From Pseudomonas gingeri (GTDB lineage: Bacteria; Pseudomonadota; Gammaproteobacteria; Pseudomonadales; Pseudomonadaceae), in assembly GCF_013385635.1 (NCBI RefSeq), contig NZ_JACAPR010000013.1, positions 422,633 through 486,632 on the forward strand: a stretch of DNA of 64,000 nucleotides, written 5' to 3'. Position numbers and translations under genes: made by a program. Below the pieces are notes generated by a model, which was not told where the DNA came from, ran no database searches, and was given only the letters and a program-made list of their open reading frames with translations. This document shows, piece by piece, positions 15,960 to 25,361 of this stretch (within the stretch, counting starts at the first letter, position 1; each line of letters opens with the position of its first letter).

Positions 15960-16090
15960 ATTGTCCGACGTTTTGGGTTGCACAACACCCGCGTTCAGCG
16001 GCATTCTTGGGATATTCCCCCGACAGAACTTTTTACGCCACAGGCACTCAATCAGTGCATTGATCCACGCCCTTCCCGACAGAGACGCTC

Positions 16091-17011
16091 ATGACTTCGA
16101 AGCTGGAACAACTCAAGCAGTTCACCACCGTGGTCGCGGACACCGGCGACCTCGACGCCATCACCCGCCTCAAGCCGGTCGACGCCACCACCAACCCGTC
16201 CCTGCTGCTCAAGGCCGCCGCGCTGCCGGGCTACGCCGAGCTGCTGAAAAGCGCCGTGGCCCACGCCAAGGGCGATGTCGGCCTGGCCTGCGACCACTTT
16301 GCCGTGTCGGTCGGCAGCGGCATCCTCAAGGCCATTCCGGGGCGCATCTCCACCGAGGTCGATGCCCGCCTGTCGTTCGACGAAGCCGCGCTGCTGGGCA
16401 AGGCCAACCAGTTGATCGAACTGTATGACAAGGCCGGTGTAGGTCGTGACCGCGTGCTGATCAAGCTGGCGTCCACCTGGGAGGGCATCCGTGCCGCCGA
16501 GAAGCTGGAAAAGGCCGGTATCCAGACCAACCTGACCCTGCTGTTCTCCTTCGCCCAGGCCGCCGCCTGTGCCGACGCCGGGGTGTTCCTGATCTCGCCG
16601 TTCGTGGGCCGCATCTACGACTGGTACAAGAAGTCCAGCGGCAACGAATACACCGGTGCCGACGATCCGGGCGTGCAGTCGGTGACCCGCATCTACAACT
16701 ACTACAAGTCCAATGACTACAAGACCGTGGTCATGGGCGCCAGCTTCCGCAATATCAACCAGATCGAGCAACTGGCCGGCTGCGACCGCCTGACCATCAG
16801 CCCGGATCTGCTGGAGAAACTGGCTGAGGACCAAGGCACGCTGGCTCGCAAGTTGGCGCCGGGCAACGCCGGCGAAGCGCGCCTGAACCTGAGCGAGGCG
16901 CAATTCCGCTGGGCCTCCAACGAAGACGCCATGGCCACCGAGAAACTGGCCGAAGGCATTCGCCAGTTCGCCCGCGACCAGGAAAAACTGGAAGCCCTGC
17001 TCTCCAGGTAA
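16091..17011 (+). CDS. tal: Transaldolase
   Basis: The 306-residue protein is a TalB-type transaldolase that exchanges dihydroxyacetone units between sedoheptulose 7-phosphate and glyceraldehyde 3-phosphate in the pentose phosphate pathway. The signature DATTNPSLLLKAA is at residues 31-43 and the Schiff-base lysine is Lys125 in VLIKLASTWEG. FAQAAACADAGVFLISPFVGRIYDWYK completes the active site. Length is a few residues shorter than E. coli TalB. A half-site GCGTTCAG of the itaconate LysR palindrome lies 93 bases upstream, but a full palindrome is absent. Repeats follow the stop codon. Confidence 0.96.
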   Translation: MTSKLEQLKQFTTVVADTGDLDAITRLKPVDATTNPSLLLKAAALPGYAELLKSAVAHAKGDVGLACDHFAVSVGSGILKAIPGRISTEVDARLSFDEAALLGKANQLIELYDKAGVGRDRVLIKLASTWEGIRAAEKLEKAGIQTNLTLLFSFAQAAACADAGVFLISPFVGRIYDWYKKSSGNEYTGADDPGVQSVTRIYNYYKSNDYKTVVMGASFRNINQIEQLAGCDRLTISPDLLEKLAEDQGTLARKLAPGNAGEARLNLSEAQFRWASNEDAMATEKLAEGIRQFARDQEKLEALLSR

Positions 17012-17025
17012 CCTCTGCCACTGAT

Positions 17026-17160
17026 GATCGTTCCCACGCTCCGCGTGGGAATACTTCTGTGCACGCTTTGCGCCCGCCCTTGTGACGCAGAGCATCACGG
17101 ACTGCGTTACCACGCGGAGCGTGGGAACGATCGATCACGCCCCGCCTGGGAACGATCGAT
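17026..17160. repeat. Imperfect palindromic intergenic repeat, copy 1
   Basis: The element opens with GATCGTTCCCACGCTCCGCG at 17026 and ends with its inverse (GTGGGAACGATC) at 17132, enclosing a second stem-like segment TGTGACGCAGAGCATCAC. A truncated extra arm GGGAACGATC follows to 17160. The same element recurs at 31814-31921 and 50691-50822, always after a gene end. Confidence 0.85.
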
Positions 17161-17266
17161 GGTGCTTTGCCCTGAGCGCAAAAGCGTTGTTCCTGTTCCT
17201 GCATTTTTCTCACAAACGAGCCCTGTGATACTGGCTGTCATCTCCAGTCACCTACAGGCCCGTGTC

Positions 17267-18199
17267 ATGCACCCTCGCTTTCAACGGCTGCTCGGCAGCC
17301 AGCAATTCTCCATCGGTCTCGAACTGCCCCTGGACAATGACTGGTCCAGTCACGGCCAGCGCTCGCGCAACGAACAGCAACGCCCATTCGGCGTTCCCGA
17401 CCTGGCCCTCCATGCCCAGCTCGCCCGTGCGGCGGACCAGGCCGGCTTCCGCGCCCTGTGGGTGCGCGACGTGCCGATCTACGACCCGAATTTCGGCGAC
17501 GCGGCCCAGGTTTTCGAAACTTTCTCCTATCTCGGCTACCTGGCCGGCATCACCGACCAGATCATGCTCGGCACCGCCGCCGTGGTCCTGCCGCTGCGCC
17601 AGCCCTGGCTGACCCTCAAGGCCGCCAACAGCATCGACCACCTGAGCGACGGCCGCTTGTTGCTGGGTGTCGCCAGCGGCGACCGGCCGATGGAATACCC
17701 GCTGTTCGGTGTCGATTACCAGCAGCGTGGCGAATCGTTCCGCGACACCGTCGAACTGCTCCGCAGCCAGGGCCGGGAACGCCTGCCCGAGGGCGCACAA
17801 TTGCTGCCACGACCCGAGCAAGCCCTGCCGCTGCTGGTGGCGGGTCTCGGCCAGCAATCGCCGGCCTGGATCGGCGAGCATATGGACGGCTGGCTGAGCT
17901 ACCCGGGCACCCCGGAAGACCATCGTCGGCGCGTCGGCCTGTGGCGGGAAGTCGGCGACGACAAACCCTATGTCACCTTCTTCCACCTCGACCTGGCGGC
18001 CAATCCCCATGCACCGATGCAGCGCCTGCGGTTTGGCGGGCGAGCCGGACGACTGGCCCTGATCGATGAATTGCAGGCTCTGCGCGAGGTCGGCGTGCAG
18101 CATGTCGGACTGCATCTGCGCTACAGCGAACGCCCCCTGGACGAGGTGATCGAGGAGCTGGCGGAACACGTGCTGCCGATGTTTCACGATCCGCGTTGA
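17267..18199 (+). CDS. LLM class flavin-dependent oxidoreductase
   Basis: The 310-residue protein is a luciferase-like monooxygenase TIM barrel. Typical segments are LARAADQAGFRALWVRDVP, SYLGYLAGITDQIMLGTAAVVLPLRQPWLTLKAANSIDHLSDGRLLLGVASGD and a C-terminal VGVQHVGLHLRYSERP. It would use reduced FMN or F420-like flavin to oxidise an unknown organic substrate. The ATG at 17267 fits the family N-terminus, whereas the longer in-frame reading enters the upstream repeat; the ribosome binding site is weak. No reductase partner is adjacent. Confidence 0.85.
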   Translation: MHPRFQRLLGSQQFSIGLELPLDNDWSSHGQRSRNEQQRPFGVPDLALHAQLARAADQAGFRALWVRDVPIYDPNFGDAAQVFETFSYLGYLAGITDQIMLGTAAVVLPLRQPWLTLKAANSIDHLSDGRLLLGVASGDRPMEYPLFGVDYQQRGESFRDTVELLRSQGRERLPEGAQLLPRPEQALPLLVAGLGQQSPAWIGEHMDGWLSYPGTPEDHRRRVGLWREVGDDKPYVTFFHLDLAANPHAPMQRLRFGGRAGRLALIDELQALREVGVQHVGLHLRYSERPLDEVIEELAEHVLPMFHDPR

Positions 18200-18375
18200 G
18201 TCCTCCGTCCCGATCAATTCCGTCGCGTCGCGCAGGCGCGGAACAAGCGTAGGGCAACGCCGATGAAGCCCCCCACCGGCGTTATCGGCAGCTCCTTGCA
18301 CTGACGCCTCGGGTGATGCGCTTACATCCTTGCAACAACCCTTCACAACCCCACTACAATCTCACCATTGAGCCC

Positions 18376-18391
18376 GGCACCCGTGGGTGCC
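18376..18391. promoter_or_regulatory. Perfect 16-base palindrome before DHA2 exporter
   Basis: GGCACCCGTGGGTGCC is a perfect palindrome 34 bases before the start codon at 18426. TACAAT at 18355-18360 just upstream could be a -10 element, so the palindrome would overlap the start of transcription as a repressor operator. No regulator gene is adjacent. Confidence 0.5.
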
Positions 18392-18425
18392 TACACTCTC
18401 GCGCCTGCCCCAGTGAGAGATCATC

Positions 18426-19886
18426 ATGACTGCCCCCGATACCCCTGCCCACGACGCCCGACAACGCTGGCTCGCCCTGATCGTGCTGTGCCTAGGGGTC
18501 CTGATGATTGTGCTCGACACCACCATCGTCAACGTCGCCCTACCGTCGATCAAGACCGACCTGCAGTTCTCCGAAACCTCCCTGGCCTGGGTGGTGAACG
18601 CTTATATGCTGACCTTTGGCGGCTTCCTGCTGCTCGGCGGGCGCCTGGGCGACCTGTACGGACATCGACGGCTGTTCCTGCTGGGCATCGGCTTCTTCAC
18701 CCTGGCTTCCCTGGCCTGCGGCATTGCCCAGACCCAGGCCGTGCTGGTCTGGGCCCGCGCCTTCCAGGGCCTGGCCGCCGCAGTGGTCACCGCGGTCGCG
18801 TTATCGCTGATCATGGACCTGTTCAGCGAACCGGCCGACCGGGCCAAGGCCATGGGCGTCTACGGTTTTGTCTGTGCCGGTGGCGGTAGCCTGGGGGCAA
18901 TGCTCGGCGGAGTCTTGACCAGCACCTTGAGCTGGCACTGGATCTTCCTGGTCAACCTGCCGATCGGCGTGGCGGTGATCCTGTTGTCCCTGCGTTTGCT
19001 GTCGAAGACCCTCAACGAGCATCCTTCCCGCGATCTCGATGTGGCCGGAGCGCTGACGGTGACCGCCTCGCTGATGCTGGCGGTGTACGCCATCGTCAAT
19101 GGCAACGAGATGGGCTGGGGCTCCACCCGTACCGTCGGGCAACTGATCCTGGCGGCCGGCCTGCTGGTGGCCTTCCTGGTGATCGAAACCCGGGTCAAGG
19201 TGCCGCTGATGCCGTTGCGCCTGTTTCGTCTGCGCAACCTGGCCATCGCCAATATCGTCGGCGTGCTCTGGGCCGCGGCGATGTTTGCCTGGTTCTTCCT
19301 GTCGGCGCTGTACATGCAACTGGTGCTGGGCTACTCGCCGCTGGAAGTCGGCCTGGCCTTCCTGCCCGCGAACCTGATCATGGCGGTCTTTTCCCTGGGC
19401 CTCTCCGCCAGGCTGGTGATGCGCTTCGGCATCCGCCTGCCTCTCGCGGCCGGGCTGGCACTGGCAACCATCGGCCTGCTGCTGTTCGCCCAGGCACCGG
19501 TGCACGGCACCTTCATGCGCGATATCCTGCCGGGCATGGTACTGCTGGGGCTGGGTGCGGGCATTGCCTTCAACCCGCTGCTGCTGGCGGCGATGAATGA
19601 CGTCGCACCGTCCGAATCAGGCCTGGCGTCCGGCGTGGTCAATACCGCTTTCATGATGGGCGGCGCACTGGGCCTGGCCGCACTCGCCAGTCTCGCGGCG
19701 GCGCGCACCCACCTGCACCTGAGCGCCGGATTGCCGGCATTGGATGCCCTCCATGATGGCTACCAGGCGGCGTTCCTGGTGGGTGCATTGTTTGCCGCGC
19801 TGGGTGCCGGTATCGCGGCGACCCTGATGCGCACGAAAGCCGGCAGCGACATCGGCGGCGAGGCGCCGCTGGTCAGCGGCCACTGA
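18426..19886 (+). CDS. DHA2 family MFS drug exporter
   Basis: The 486-residue protein has 14 predicted helices of the DHA2 (EmrB/QacA) family. Motif D1 is seen as LDTTIVNVALPSIKTDL in helix 1, motif A as GGRLGDLYGHRR after helix 2, and motif C as GGGSLGAMLGGVLTSTLSWHWIFLVNLPIG in helix 5. It should export hydrophobic drugs or metabolites by proton antiport. No membrane fusion partner is next to it. A strong palindrome in its leader suggests repression. Substrate is not predictable. Confidence 0.9.
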   Translation: MTAPDTPAHDARQRWLALIVLCLGVLMIVLDTTIVNVALPSIKTDLQFSETSLAWVVNAYMLTFGGFLLLGGRLGDLYGHRRLFLLGIGFFTLASLACGIAQTQAVLVWARAFQGLAAAVVTAVALSLIMDLFSEPADRAKAMGVYGFVCAGGGSLGAMLGGVLTSTLSWHWIFLVNLPIGVAVILLSLRLLSKTLNEHPSRDLDVAGALTVTASLMLAVYAIVNGNEMGWGSTRTVGQLILAAGLLVAFLVIETRVKVPLMPLRLFRLRNLAIANIVGVLWAAAMFAWFFLSALYMQLVLGYSPLEVGLAFLPANLIMAVFSLGLSARLVMRFGIRLPLAAGLALATIGLLLFAQAPVHGTFMRDILPGMVLLGLGAGIAFNPLLLAAMNDVAPSESGLASGVVNTAFMMGGALGLAALASLAAARTHLHLSAGLPALDALHDGYQAAFLVGALFAALGAGIAATLMRTKAGSDIGGEAPLVSGH

Positions 19887-19961
19887 CCCTTGCCGGGTCG
19901 GAGGAGCAGTATCTGAAAACCGCTCATGCACTGTGAATGCGGGCTTTTGTGTGCGAGCTTG

Positions 19962-20034
19962 TGTAGGAGCGGGCTTGCCCGCGAAGCTTCTGGCGACCTC
20001 AAGGACCTCTTCGCGGGCAAGCCCGGCTCCTACA
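19962..20034. repeat. Inverted REP pair
   Basis: TGTAGGAGCGGGCTTGCCCG starts the copy at 19962-19985 and the inverse copy occupies 20010-20034. They sit between the convergent exporter and GGDEF-EAL genes, where they may serve as a transcription barrier. Confidence 0.9.
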
Positions 20035-20056
20035 GGTGTCCGTGTGTAGCCGGACG

Positions 20057-22141
20057 TCAACCCACCTCTTTCTGTTGCTCGGCCCGGCTGATATCCGCCA
20101 TGAAGCGATCGGCCGGCAGCGGGTGCCCGAGCAGGTAACCCTGCAGGGAGTCGCAGCCCAGCCGGGTCAGGAAGTCCTGCTGCATATCGGTCTCGACGCC
20201 TTCGGCGACGATCCGCAACCCCAGCGCCTGGCCCAGGGCGACAATCGCCGAGACAATCGCCGCATCGTCGGTGTCGTGCTCCAGGTCGCGGACAAAACCG
20301 CGATCGATCTTCAGTTCGTTGGCCGGCAGCCGCTTGAGGTACATCAGGCTCGAATAGCCGGTGCCGAAGTCGTCGATGGACAGGTCCACACCCATGTCCG
20401 ACAGCTGCTGCAATACCGTCATGCTCGCATCGGCATCGCTCATGGCGGTGGTTTCGGTGATTTCCAGGGTCAGGCTGTTGGCCGGCAGTTGGTGCCGCTC
20501 CAGGGCCCCGGCAACACTGGCGACCAGGCCGCCATGACAGAACTGCAAGGCCGAGAGGTTCACCGCGATGCGCCAGTGCTGGTAGCCCTGCTCGTACCAC
20601 AGGCGCATCTGCCGACAGGCCTCGTTCAGCACCCATTCGCCGATGGGGATGATCAGGCCGGTCTTTTCCGCCAGGGTGATAAAGGTATCCGGCGGCAACA
20701 GCCCCTGCTCGGGATGCTCCCAGCGCAACAACGCCTCGGCACCGATGGGCAAGCCGTTGAGTGCATCGAACTTGGGCTGGTAGTAGAGACGGAACTGGTT
20801 GTGCTCCAGCGCCTGACGCAGATCCTGCAGCAACTGCAGTTGCTTGCGCGCATTGCCGTTCATCGAGGCGTCGAAAAAACTGTGGCCGTTCTTGCCCGCG
20901 CCCTTGGCGTGATACATCGCCGCGTCGGCATTCATCAGCAGTTCCTCGGCGGTCTGGCCGTTGCCGGGGTACATCACGATGCCGATGCTGGCGGATATCT
21001 GCAGGTCATGACCGGCCACCCGGAACACATGGGACAACAGGCTGACCTGACGTGACGCCACTTGCAGGGCATCGTCCGGATCCGTCAGTTGCGCCAGCAG
21101 GACGAACTCATCGCCACCGATCCGCGCCAGGGTGTCCTGGGTGCGCAGATCCTCACGCAGGCGCAGCGCGACCTCGCGTAGCAACTGATCGCCCATATGG
21201 TGGCCGAAGGCATCGTTCACCGGTTTGAAACCGTCCAGGTCGATGAACATCAGGGCAAAGCACCCCCCTTCGGCGGTCACCTTGTGCATCGCCTGGTCGA
21301 TGCGGTCCGCCAGCAGGACCCTGTTCGGCAGGCTGGTCAGGGTGTCATGCAGCGCCAACTGGGTCAGTTCCTGGTTGGCCAGGGTCAGCGAATCGGCCAG
21401 GTCGGCGGTACGCGCCTCCAACCGGGCATCGAGGACCGAAGTCAGCAAGGCGATCGACAGCACCGCCAGGCTGGTCACCAGCACCAGCAGGTCCAGGCCC
21501 TTCACCGCCAGGACACTGTTGGCCGCGCCACAGAAGCTGCCGTCGGCGAAACTCGCCGCCGCCATGCCGGTGTAGTGCATACCTACGATCGCCAGACCCA
21601 TGACCACCGCCGCGCCGCAGCGGGCCAGGCGTACATGGGGGGTGTTTCGCCGCAGGTGGAAGGCGATCCACAACGCCGCAGCCGAAGCGACCACCGCAAT
21701 CACCAGCGAGGCACTGAACAGGGTCGGGTCGTAGTCGATACCGGGCTGCATTTTCAGCGCCGCCATGCCGCAGTAGTGCATCGCACTGATACCGGCGCCC
21801 ATGATCAGCGCGCCAAACGCCAACTGCCACAGCGGCAGGCGCGGCTGGCTGACCAGCCACAGGGCAAAACCGCAGGACAGGATCGCGATCAGCAGCGACA
21901 GCGCGGTGAGCGGCCCGTCGTAGCCGAGCTCGATCGGCAGGCGGAATGCGAGCATGCCGATAAAATGCATCGACCAGACCCCGACACCCATCGCCAGGGC
22001 GCCGCCGGCCATCCACAGGTAGACGGCGCGACCACGGGCCGTGGCAATGCGCCCGGTCAGGTCCAGGGCGGTGTAGGAGGCCAGGATCGCCACACAGAGC
22101 GAAATGAAGACCAGCGCGGGGGAGTAACTACCAATGAGCAT
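20057..22141 (-). CDS. mucR: MHYT-GGDEF-EAL cyclic-di-GMP enzyme (MucR type)
   Basis: The 694-residue protein has an N-terminal membrane sensor of seven helices with three MHYT repeats (SMHFIGM 57-63, AMHYCGM 120-126, GMHYTGM 187-193), a motif proposed to bind copper and sense oxygen, CO or NO. A GGDEF domain follows with an intact RIGGDEF at about 340-346, then an EAL domain with GAEALLRW at 468-475 and DDFGTGYSSL. Both synthesis and hydrolysis of c-di-GMP are thus possible. The order matches P. aeruginosa MucR, which links c-di-GMP to alginate, but NbdA shares the architecture. The start at 22141 gives the family N-terminus. Confidence 0.8.
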   Translation of the reverse strand: MLIGSYSPALVFISLCVAILASYTALDLTGRIATARGRAVYLWMAGGALAMGVGVWSMHFIGMLAFRLPIELGYDGPLTALSLLIAILSCGFALWLVSQPRLPLWQLAFGALIMGAGISAMHYCGMAALKMQPGIDYDPTLFSASLVIAVVASAAALWIAFHLRRNTPHVRLARCGAAVVMGLAIVGMHYTGMAAASFADGSFCGAANSVLAVKGLDLLVLVTSLAVLSIALLTSVLDARLEARTADLADSLTLANQELTQLALHDTLTSLPNRVLLADRIDQAMHKVTAEGGCFALMFIDLDGFKPVNDAFGHHMGDQLLREVALRLREDLRTQDTLARIGGDEFVLLAQLTDPDDALQVASRQVSLLSHVFRVAGHDLQISASIGIVMYPGNGQTAEELLMNADAAMYHAKGAGKNGHSFFDASMNGNARKQLQLLQDLRQALEHNQFRLYYQPKFDALNGLPIGAEALLRWEHPEQGLLPPDTFITLAEKTGLIIPIGEWVLNEACRQMRLWYEQGYQHWRIAVNLSALQFCHGGLVASVAGALERHQLPANSLTLEITETTAMSDADASMTVLQQLSDMGVDLSIDDFGTGYSSLMYLKRLPANELKIDRGFVRDLEHDTDDAAIVSAIVALGQALGLRIVAEGVETDMQQDFLTRLGCDSLQGYLLGHPLPADRFMADISRAEQQKEVG

Positions 22142-22288
22142 CGATATTCTCTGGAGCAGCGGGCCGAACGGCATTTCAGCCCGTTAAAACCCCGGATTGT
22201 ACCTGCTTCATTTACGAACGCACGGGTTTAGAAATTCACTGCCACGCGCCGCACCACCCAGCGCGAGCCGGCTGGCCGGGAACACCAA

Positions 22289-22750
22289 CTATTGATGCCC
22301 GTCCCGTTCGATGGCGTTGATGCGCTCGACCTTGGCTCCGGAGCGCGCGACCTCGAACTCCGACTCCAGGAATGACTTGACCACGCTCTTGGCCAGCTCG
22401 GCGCCCACCACCCGCGCGCCGATGGACAGGATCTGCGCATCGTTGCTCTTGCGCGCGCGTTCGGCGGAATAGGTGTCATGGGCCTGGGCCGCGCGAATCC
22501 CGAACACCTTGTTGGCGGAAATGGCCATGCCTATCCCCGTGCCACAGACCAGCACGCCCAGCCGATGGGCGCCGCCCTTGATCGCATTGGCCACCGCCAG
22601 GGCGATATCCGGATAAAGCACCGGCTCAAGCGAATGGGTACCGAAGTCTTCAACCGGATGCCCCAGGGTCTCGATGTACCGCTTGAGCACCTCCTTGAGC
22701 TCGTAACCCGCTTCGTCACACCCGATGGCCACCGAGAATGCTGTGTTCAT
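22289..22750 (-). CDS. rpiB: RpiB/LacA/LacB family sugar-phosphate isomerase
   Basis: This 153-residue protein is an RpiB-type isomerase. The catalytic Cys69 lies in VLVCGTGIGMAISANK and the phosphate loop in ARKSNDAQILSIGAR. In ribose-5-phosphate isomerase B the first motif is normally DHAG; here it reads CDEAGYELK, with Glu13 in place of His. That change, together with the EltD-type dehydrogenase and DhaL nearby, suggests a tetrose-phosphate isomerase (erythrulose 4-phosphate to erythrose 4-phosphate) rather than a ribose enzyme. It is divergent from the solute-binding protein gene and probably co-regulated through the shared AT-rich intergenic region. Confidence 0.82.
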   Translation of the reverse strand: MNTAFSVAIGCDEAGYELKEVLKRYIETLGHPVEDFGTHSLEPVLYPDIALAVANAIKGGAHRLGVLVCGTGIGMAISANKVFGIRAAQAHDTYSAERARKSNDAQILSIGARVVGAELAKSVVKSFLESEFEVARSGAKVERINAIERDGHQ

Positions 22751-23086
22751 GGCGTTTCACTCCACTGCCGTGATGAGGCATAACACTGATCATATGATCT
22801 ATATATGAGAATCTGATCAAGCATTTCTCAGGCATTACACCTCAACTGTCAAGCCTGATTTGCCACAAAACACATAACACATCGGAAAACCCCCCCAAAT
22901 CCCACCAACGGATCGCCATATTGTTTTGAACAGAAATCCATTGACTGATCAGAATTTCATTTGATACACATAGATTCACAGCGAAACATGACGCTGCGAC
23001 CTCACAAGGATTTCACAGCAAAAAAAGCGCTGACTCGCCATTTGCCTTCAACAAAACGAACGACAACAACAATAAAGGTGTTCTCC
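22751..23086. promoter_or_regulatory. Divergent promoter region with repeated TGATCA
   Basis: This 336-base AT-rich gap separates rpiB from the solute-binding protein gene. The hexamer TGATCA occurs at 22787-22792, 22814-22819 and 22946-22951. The first is part of the 12-base palindrome GATCATATGATC (22788-22799). TGAGAA (22806-22811) and TTCTCA (22825-22830) flank the second copy as an inverted repeat. These look like operators for a sugar regulator that is not encoded in the window. Confidence 0.5.
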
Positions 23087-24097
23087 ATGAAGTCAGGTAA
23101 AACAGTACTCGCGCTGCTGGCCGTCTCCCTGCTGGCCAGCAGCGTCAGCTTCGCCCAGGGCAAGACCTACAAGATCGGTGCCGCCGTCTATGGCCTCAAG
23201 GGCCAGTTCATGCAGAACTGGGTCCGCGAATTGAAGGAGCACCCCGCGGTCAAGGACGGCACGGTGCAGCTCACGGTGTTCGACGGCAACTACGACGCCC
23301 TGACCCAGAACAACCAGATCGAGACCATGGTCACCCAGCACTACGATGCAATCATCTTCGTACCGATCGACACCAAGGCCGGGGTTGCCACCGTCGCCCG
23401 CGCCCAGGAAAACGATGTGCCGGTGATCGCCTCCAACACCAGGGTCGCCAGCGCCAATGTGCCCTACATCGGCAACGACGATGTCGAGGGCGGGCGCCTC
23501 CAGGCCCAGGCCATGGTCGACAAGCTCAAGGGCAAGGGCAACGTGGCCATCATCCAGGGTCCGATCGGCCAGTCGGCGCAGATCGATCGGCAAAAGGGTG
23601 AAATCGAAGTGCTGCTGAAGAACCCGGGCATCAAGGTCATCGAGATGAAGACCGCCAACTGGTCGCGCGCCGAAGCTCTTTCGTTGACCGAAGACTGGCT
23701 CAACGCCCACCCCAACGGCGGCATCTCCGGCATCATTGCGCAGAACGACGACATGGCCCTGGGCGCCCTGCAAGCGGTGAAATCCCGTGGCCTGTCGCCA
23801 AATGACGTCCCCATCACCGCGATCGACGGCATGCCCGACGCCATCCAGGCGGCGAAGAAAGACGAAGTCACCACCTTCCTGCAGGACGCCCAGGCGCAGT
23901 CCCAGGGCGCCCTCGACATGGCCCTGCGCACCCTGGCCGGCAAGGACTACAAGCCGCAATCGGTGATCTGGCAACGCTACGCCAAGGACCTGAAGTGGGG
24001 TGACGGCACCGACAAGACCTACATCCTGCCGTGGGTGCCGGTCACCAATGCCAACGCCGATGCGCTGTACCTGCAGGTTTCCGGGACCGCCAAGTAG
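23087..24097 (+). CDS. Sugar ABC transporter substrate-binding protein
   Basis: The 336-residue protein carries a Sec signal peptide (MKSGKTVLALLAVSLLASSVSFA) and a periplasmic binding protein fold of the ribose type (RbsB-like), with YKIGAAVYGLKGQFMQNW, YDAIIFVPIDTKAGVATV, VASANVPYIGNDDVEGGRLQ and GIIAQNDDMALGALQAVK. It should bind a sugar or polyol and deliver it to an ABC permease. AAAGGTG precedes the ATG. Unusually, no permease or ATPase gene follows; a strong stem-loop and then a polyol dehydrogenase gene come next. The permease must be encoded elsewhere, or the locus has lost it. Confidence 0.88.
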   Translation: MKSGKTVLALLAVSLLASSVSFAQGKTYKIGAAVYGLKGQFMQNWVRELKEHPAVKDGTVQLTVFDGNYDALTQNNQIETMVTQHYDAIIFVPIDTKAGVATVARAQENDVPVIASNTRVASANVPYIGNDDVEGGRLQAQAMVDKLKGKGNVAIIQGPIGQSAQIDRQKGEIEVLLKNPGIKVIEMKTANWSRAEALSLTEDWLNAHPNGGISGIIAQNDDMALGALQAVKSRGLSPNDVPITAIDGMPDAIQAAKKDEVTTFLQDAQAQSQGALDMALRTLAGKDYKPQSVIWQRYAKDLKWGDGTDKTYILPWVPVTNANADALYLQVSGTAK

Positions 24098-24113
24098 CCC
24101 CGACCCGCCGGGA

Positions 24114-24147
24114 GGCACCAGCCCCAGGCAGTCAACGGGCTGGTGCC
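24114..24147 (+). terminator. Intercistronic stem-loop after solute-binding protein gene
   Basis: GGCACCAGCCC (24114-24124) pairs perfectly with GGGCTGGTGCC (24137-24147) across a 12-base loop. No T-run follows. Such hairpins after binding protein genes usually stabilise the upstream mRNA and lower downstream expression rather than end transcription completely. Confidence 0.75.
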
Positions 24148-24245
24148 CTCTCACCCGGCATCGCGGCGCCGATGGTCGCCAGTGAAAACCTGTCGATCGA
24201 CCGCTGGCGCACACCGTCACTCCCCGTCTTTCGAGGTCCGTTGCC

Positions 24246-25361
24246 ATGACCAGTGTTATCGAACAACCTTACCGAAACGACCAGCCGGTCATCCCCGCCA
24301 CCATGCAGGCCGTGGTCTGCTACGGCCCCGAGGACTACCGCCTGGAAGAAGTCGCGGTGCCGACACCCGGCCCCGATGAAATCCTCACCAAGGTCGAGCT
24401 GTGCGGCATCTGCATGGGCGACATCAAGACCTATCGAGGCGCGCCTTCGTTCTGGGGCGATGACGAGCAACCGCGCTACGTCAAGCCGCCGATGATTCCC
24501 GGCCACGAGTTCGTCTGCCGCGTGGTCGCCCTCGGCCCGGGCGCTGAAAAACGTGGCGTGAAAGTCGGCGAGCGGGTGATTTCCGAGCAGATCGTGCCCT
24601 GCTGGGGCTGCCGCTTCTGCAACCACGGCCAATACTGGATGTGCCAGAAACACGACCTGTATGGCTTTCAGAACAATGTCCAGGGTGCCATGGCCCAGTA
24701 CATGATCTTCACCAAGGAGGGCATCGTGCACAAGGTACCGGACAGCATCCCGCCCGACGAGGCGATCCTGATCGAACCCCTCGCCTGTTCGCTGCACGCG
24801 GCCGACCGGGCAGATGTCGGTCTCGACGACATCGTCGTCGTGGCCGGTGCCGGGACCTTGGGCCTGGGCATTATCGGCGCGGTACGCCTGCGCAATCCCA
24901 AGCGTCTGATCGTCCTCGACATGAAACCCGAACGTGCCGAACTGGCCTTGCGCATGGGCGCCGATGAAGTCTGGAACCCGGCCCGGGAAAACGTCCTGGA
25001 AAAGATCCGCGCCATCACCGACGGCTACGGCTGCGATATCTACATCGAAGCCACCGGCCACCACAAGGCGGTCAACCAGGGCCTTGCGATGCTGCGCAAG
25101 CTCGGGCGCTTTGTCGAGTTCAGCGTGTTCAATGACGAGGCCACGGTGGATTGGTCGATCATCGGCGACCGCAAGGAACTGGATGTGCTCGGCTCGCACC
25201 TGGGGCCTTACATGTATCCGCGGGCCATCGACTTTATCGGCCAACGCAAGATCGACATGCGCGACGTGGTGACCCATAAGTTCGCCCTGGCGGACTTCAA
25301 GGATGCCTTCGCAGTGATGGAGCGTGGCGATCGCTCCCTGAAAGTCGTGCTGGAACCATGA
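24246..25361 (+). CDS. Zinc-dependent polyol dehydrogenase, erythritol/L-threitol type
   Basis: The 371-residue protein is a zinc-containing medium-chain dehydrogenase. Catalytic zinc ligands are in ELCGICMGDIKTY and IPGHEFVC; the structural zinc site is CWGCRFCNHGQYWMC; the NAD fold is VVVAGAGTLGLGIIGAV. It resembles enzymes named erythritol/L-threitol dehydrogenase (EltD), which oxidise tetritols to erythrulose. A DhaL gene overlaps its 3' end by four bases, and an RpiB homologue lies nearby, which supports a tetritol pathway. Exact substrate is inferred from context and recalled family naming. Confidence 0.82.
   Translation: MTSVIEQPYRNDQPVIPATMQAVVCYGPEDYRLEEVAVPTPGPDEILTKVELCGICMGDIKTYRGAPSFWGDDEQPRYVKPPMIPGHEFVCRVVALGPGAEKRGVKVGERVISEQIVPCWGCRFCNHGQYWMCQKHDLYGFQNNVQGAMAQYMIFTKEGIVHKVPDSIPPDEAILIEPLACSLHAADRADVGLDDIVVVAGAGTLGLGIIGAVRLRNPKRLIVLDMKPERAELALRMGADEVWNPARENVLEKIRAITDGYGCDIYIEATGHHKAVNQGLAMLRKLGRFVEFSVFNDEATVDWSIIGDRKELDVLGSHLGPYMYPRAIDFIGQRKIDMRDVVTHKFALADFKDAFAVMERGDRSLKVVLEP

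Noticed and set aside
15991..15998. Full LysR operator before transaldolase
   Set aside because: Only the half-site GCGTTCAG is present; no matching second arm lies at the right distance, and an 8-mer is expected about twice by chance in a window of this size.
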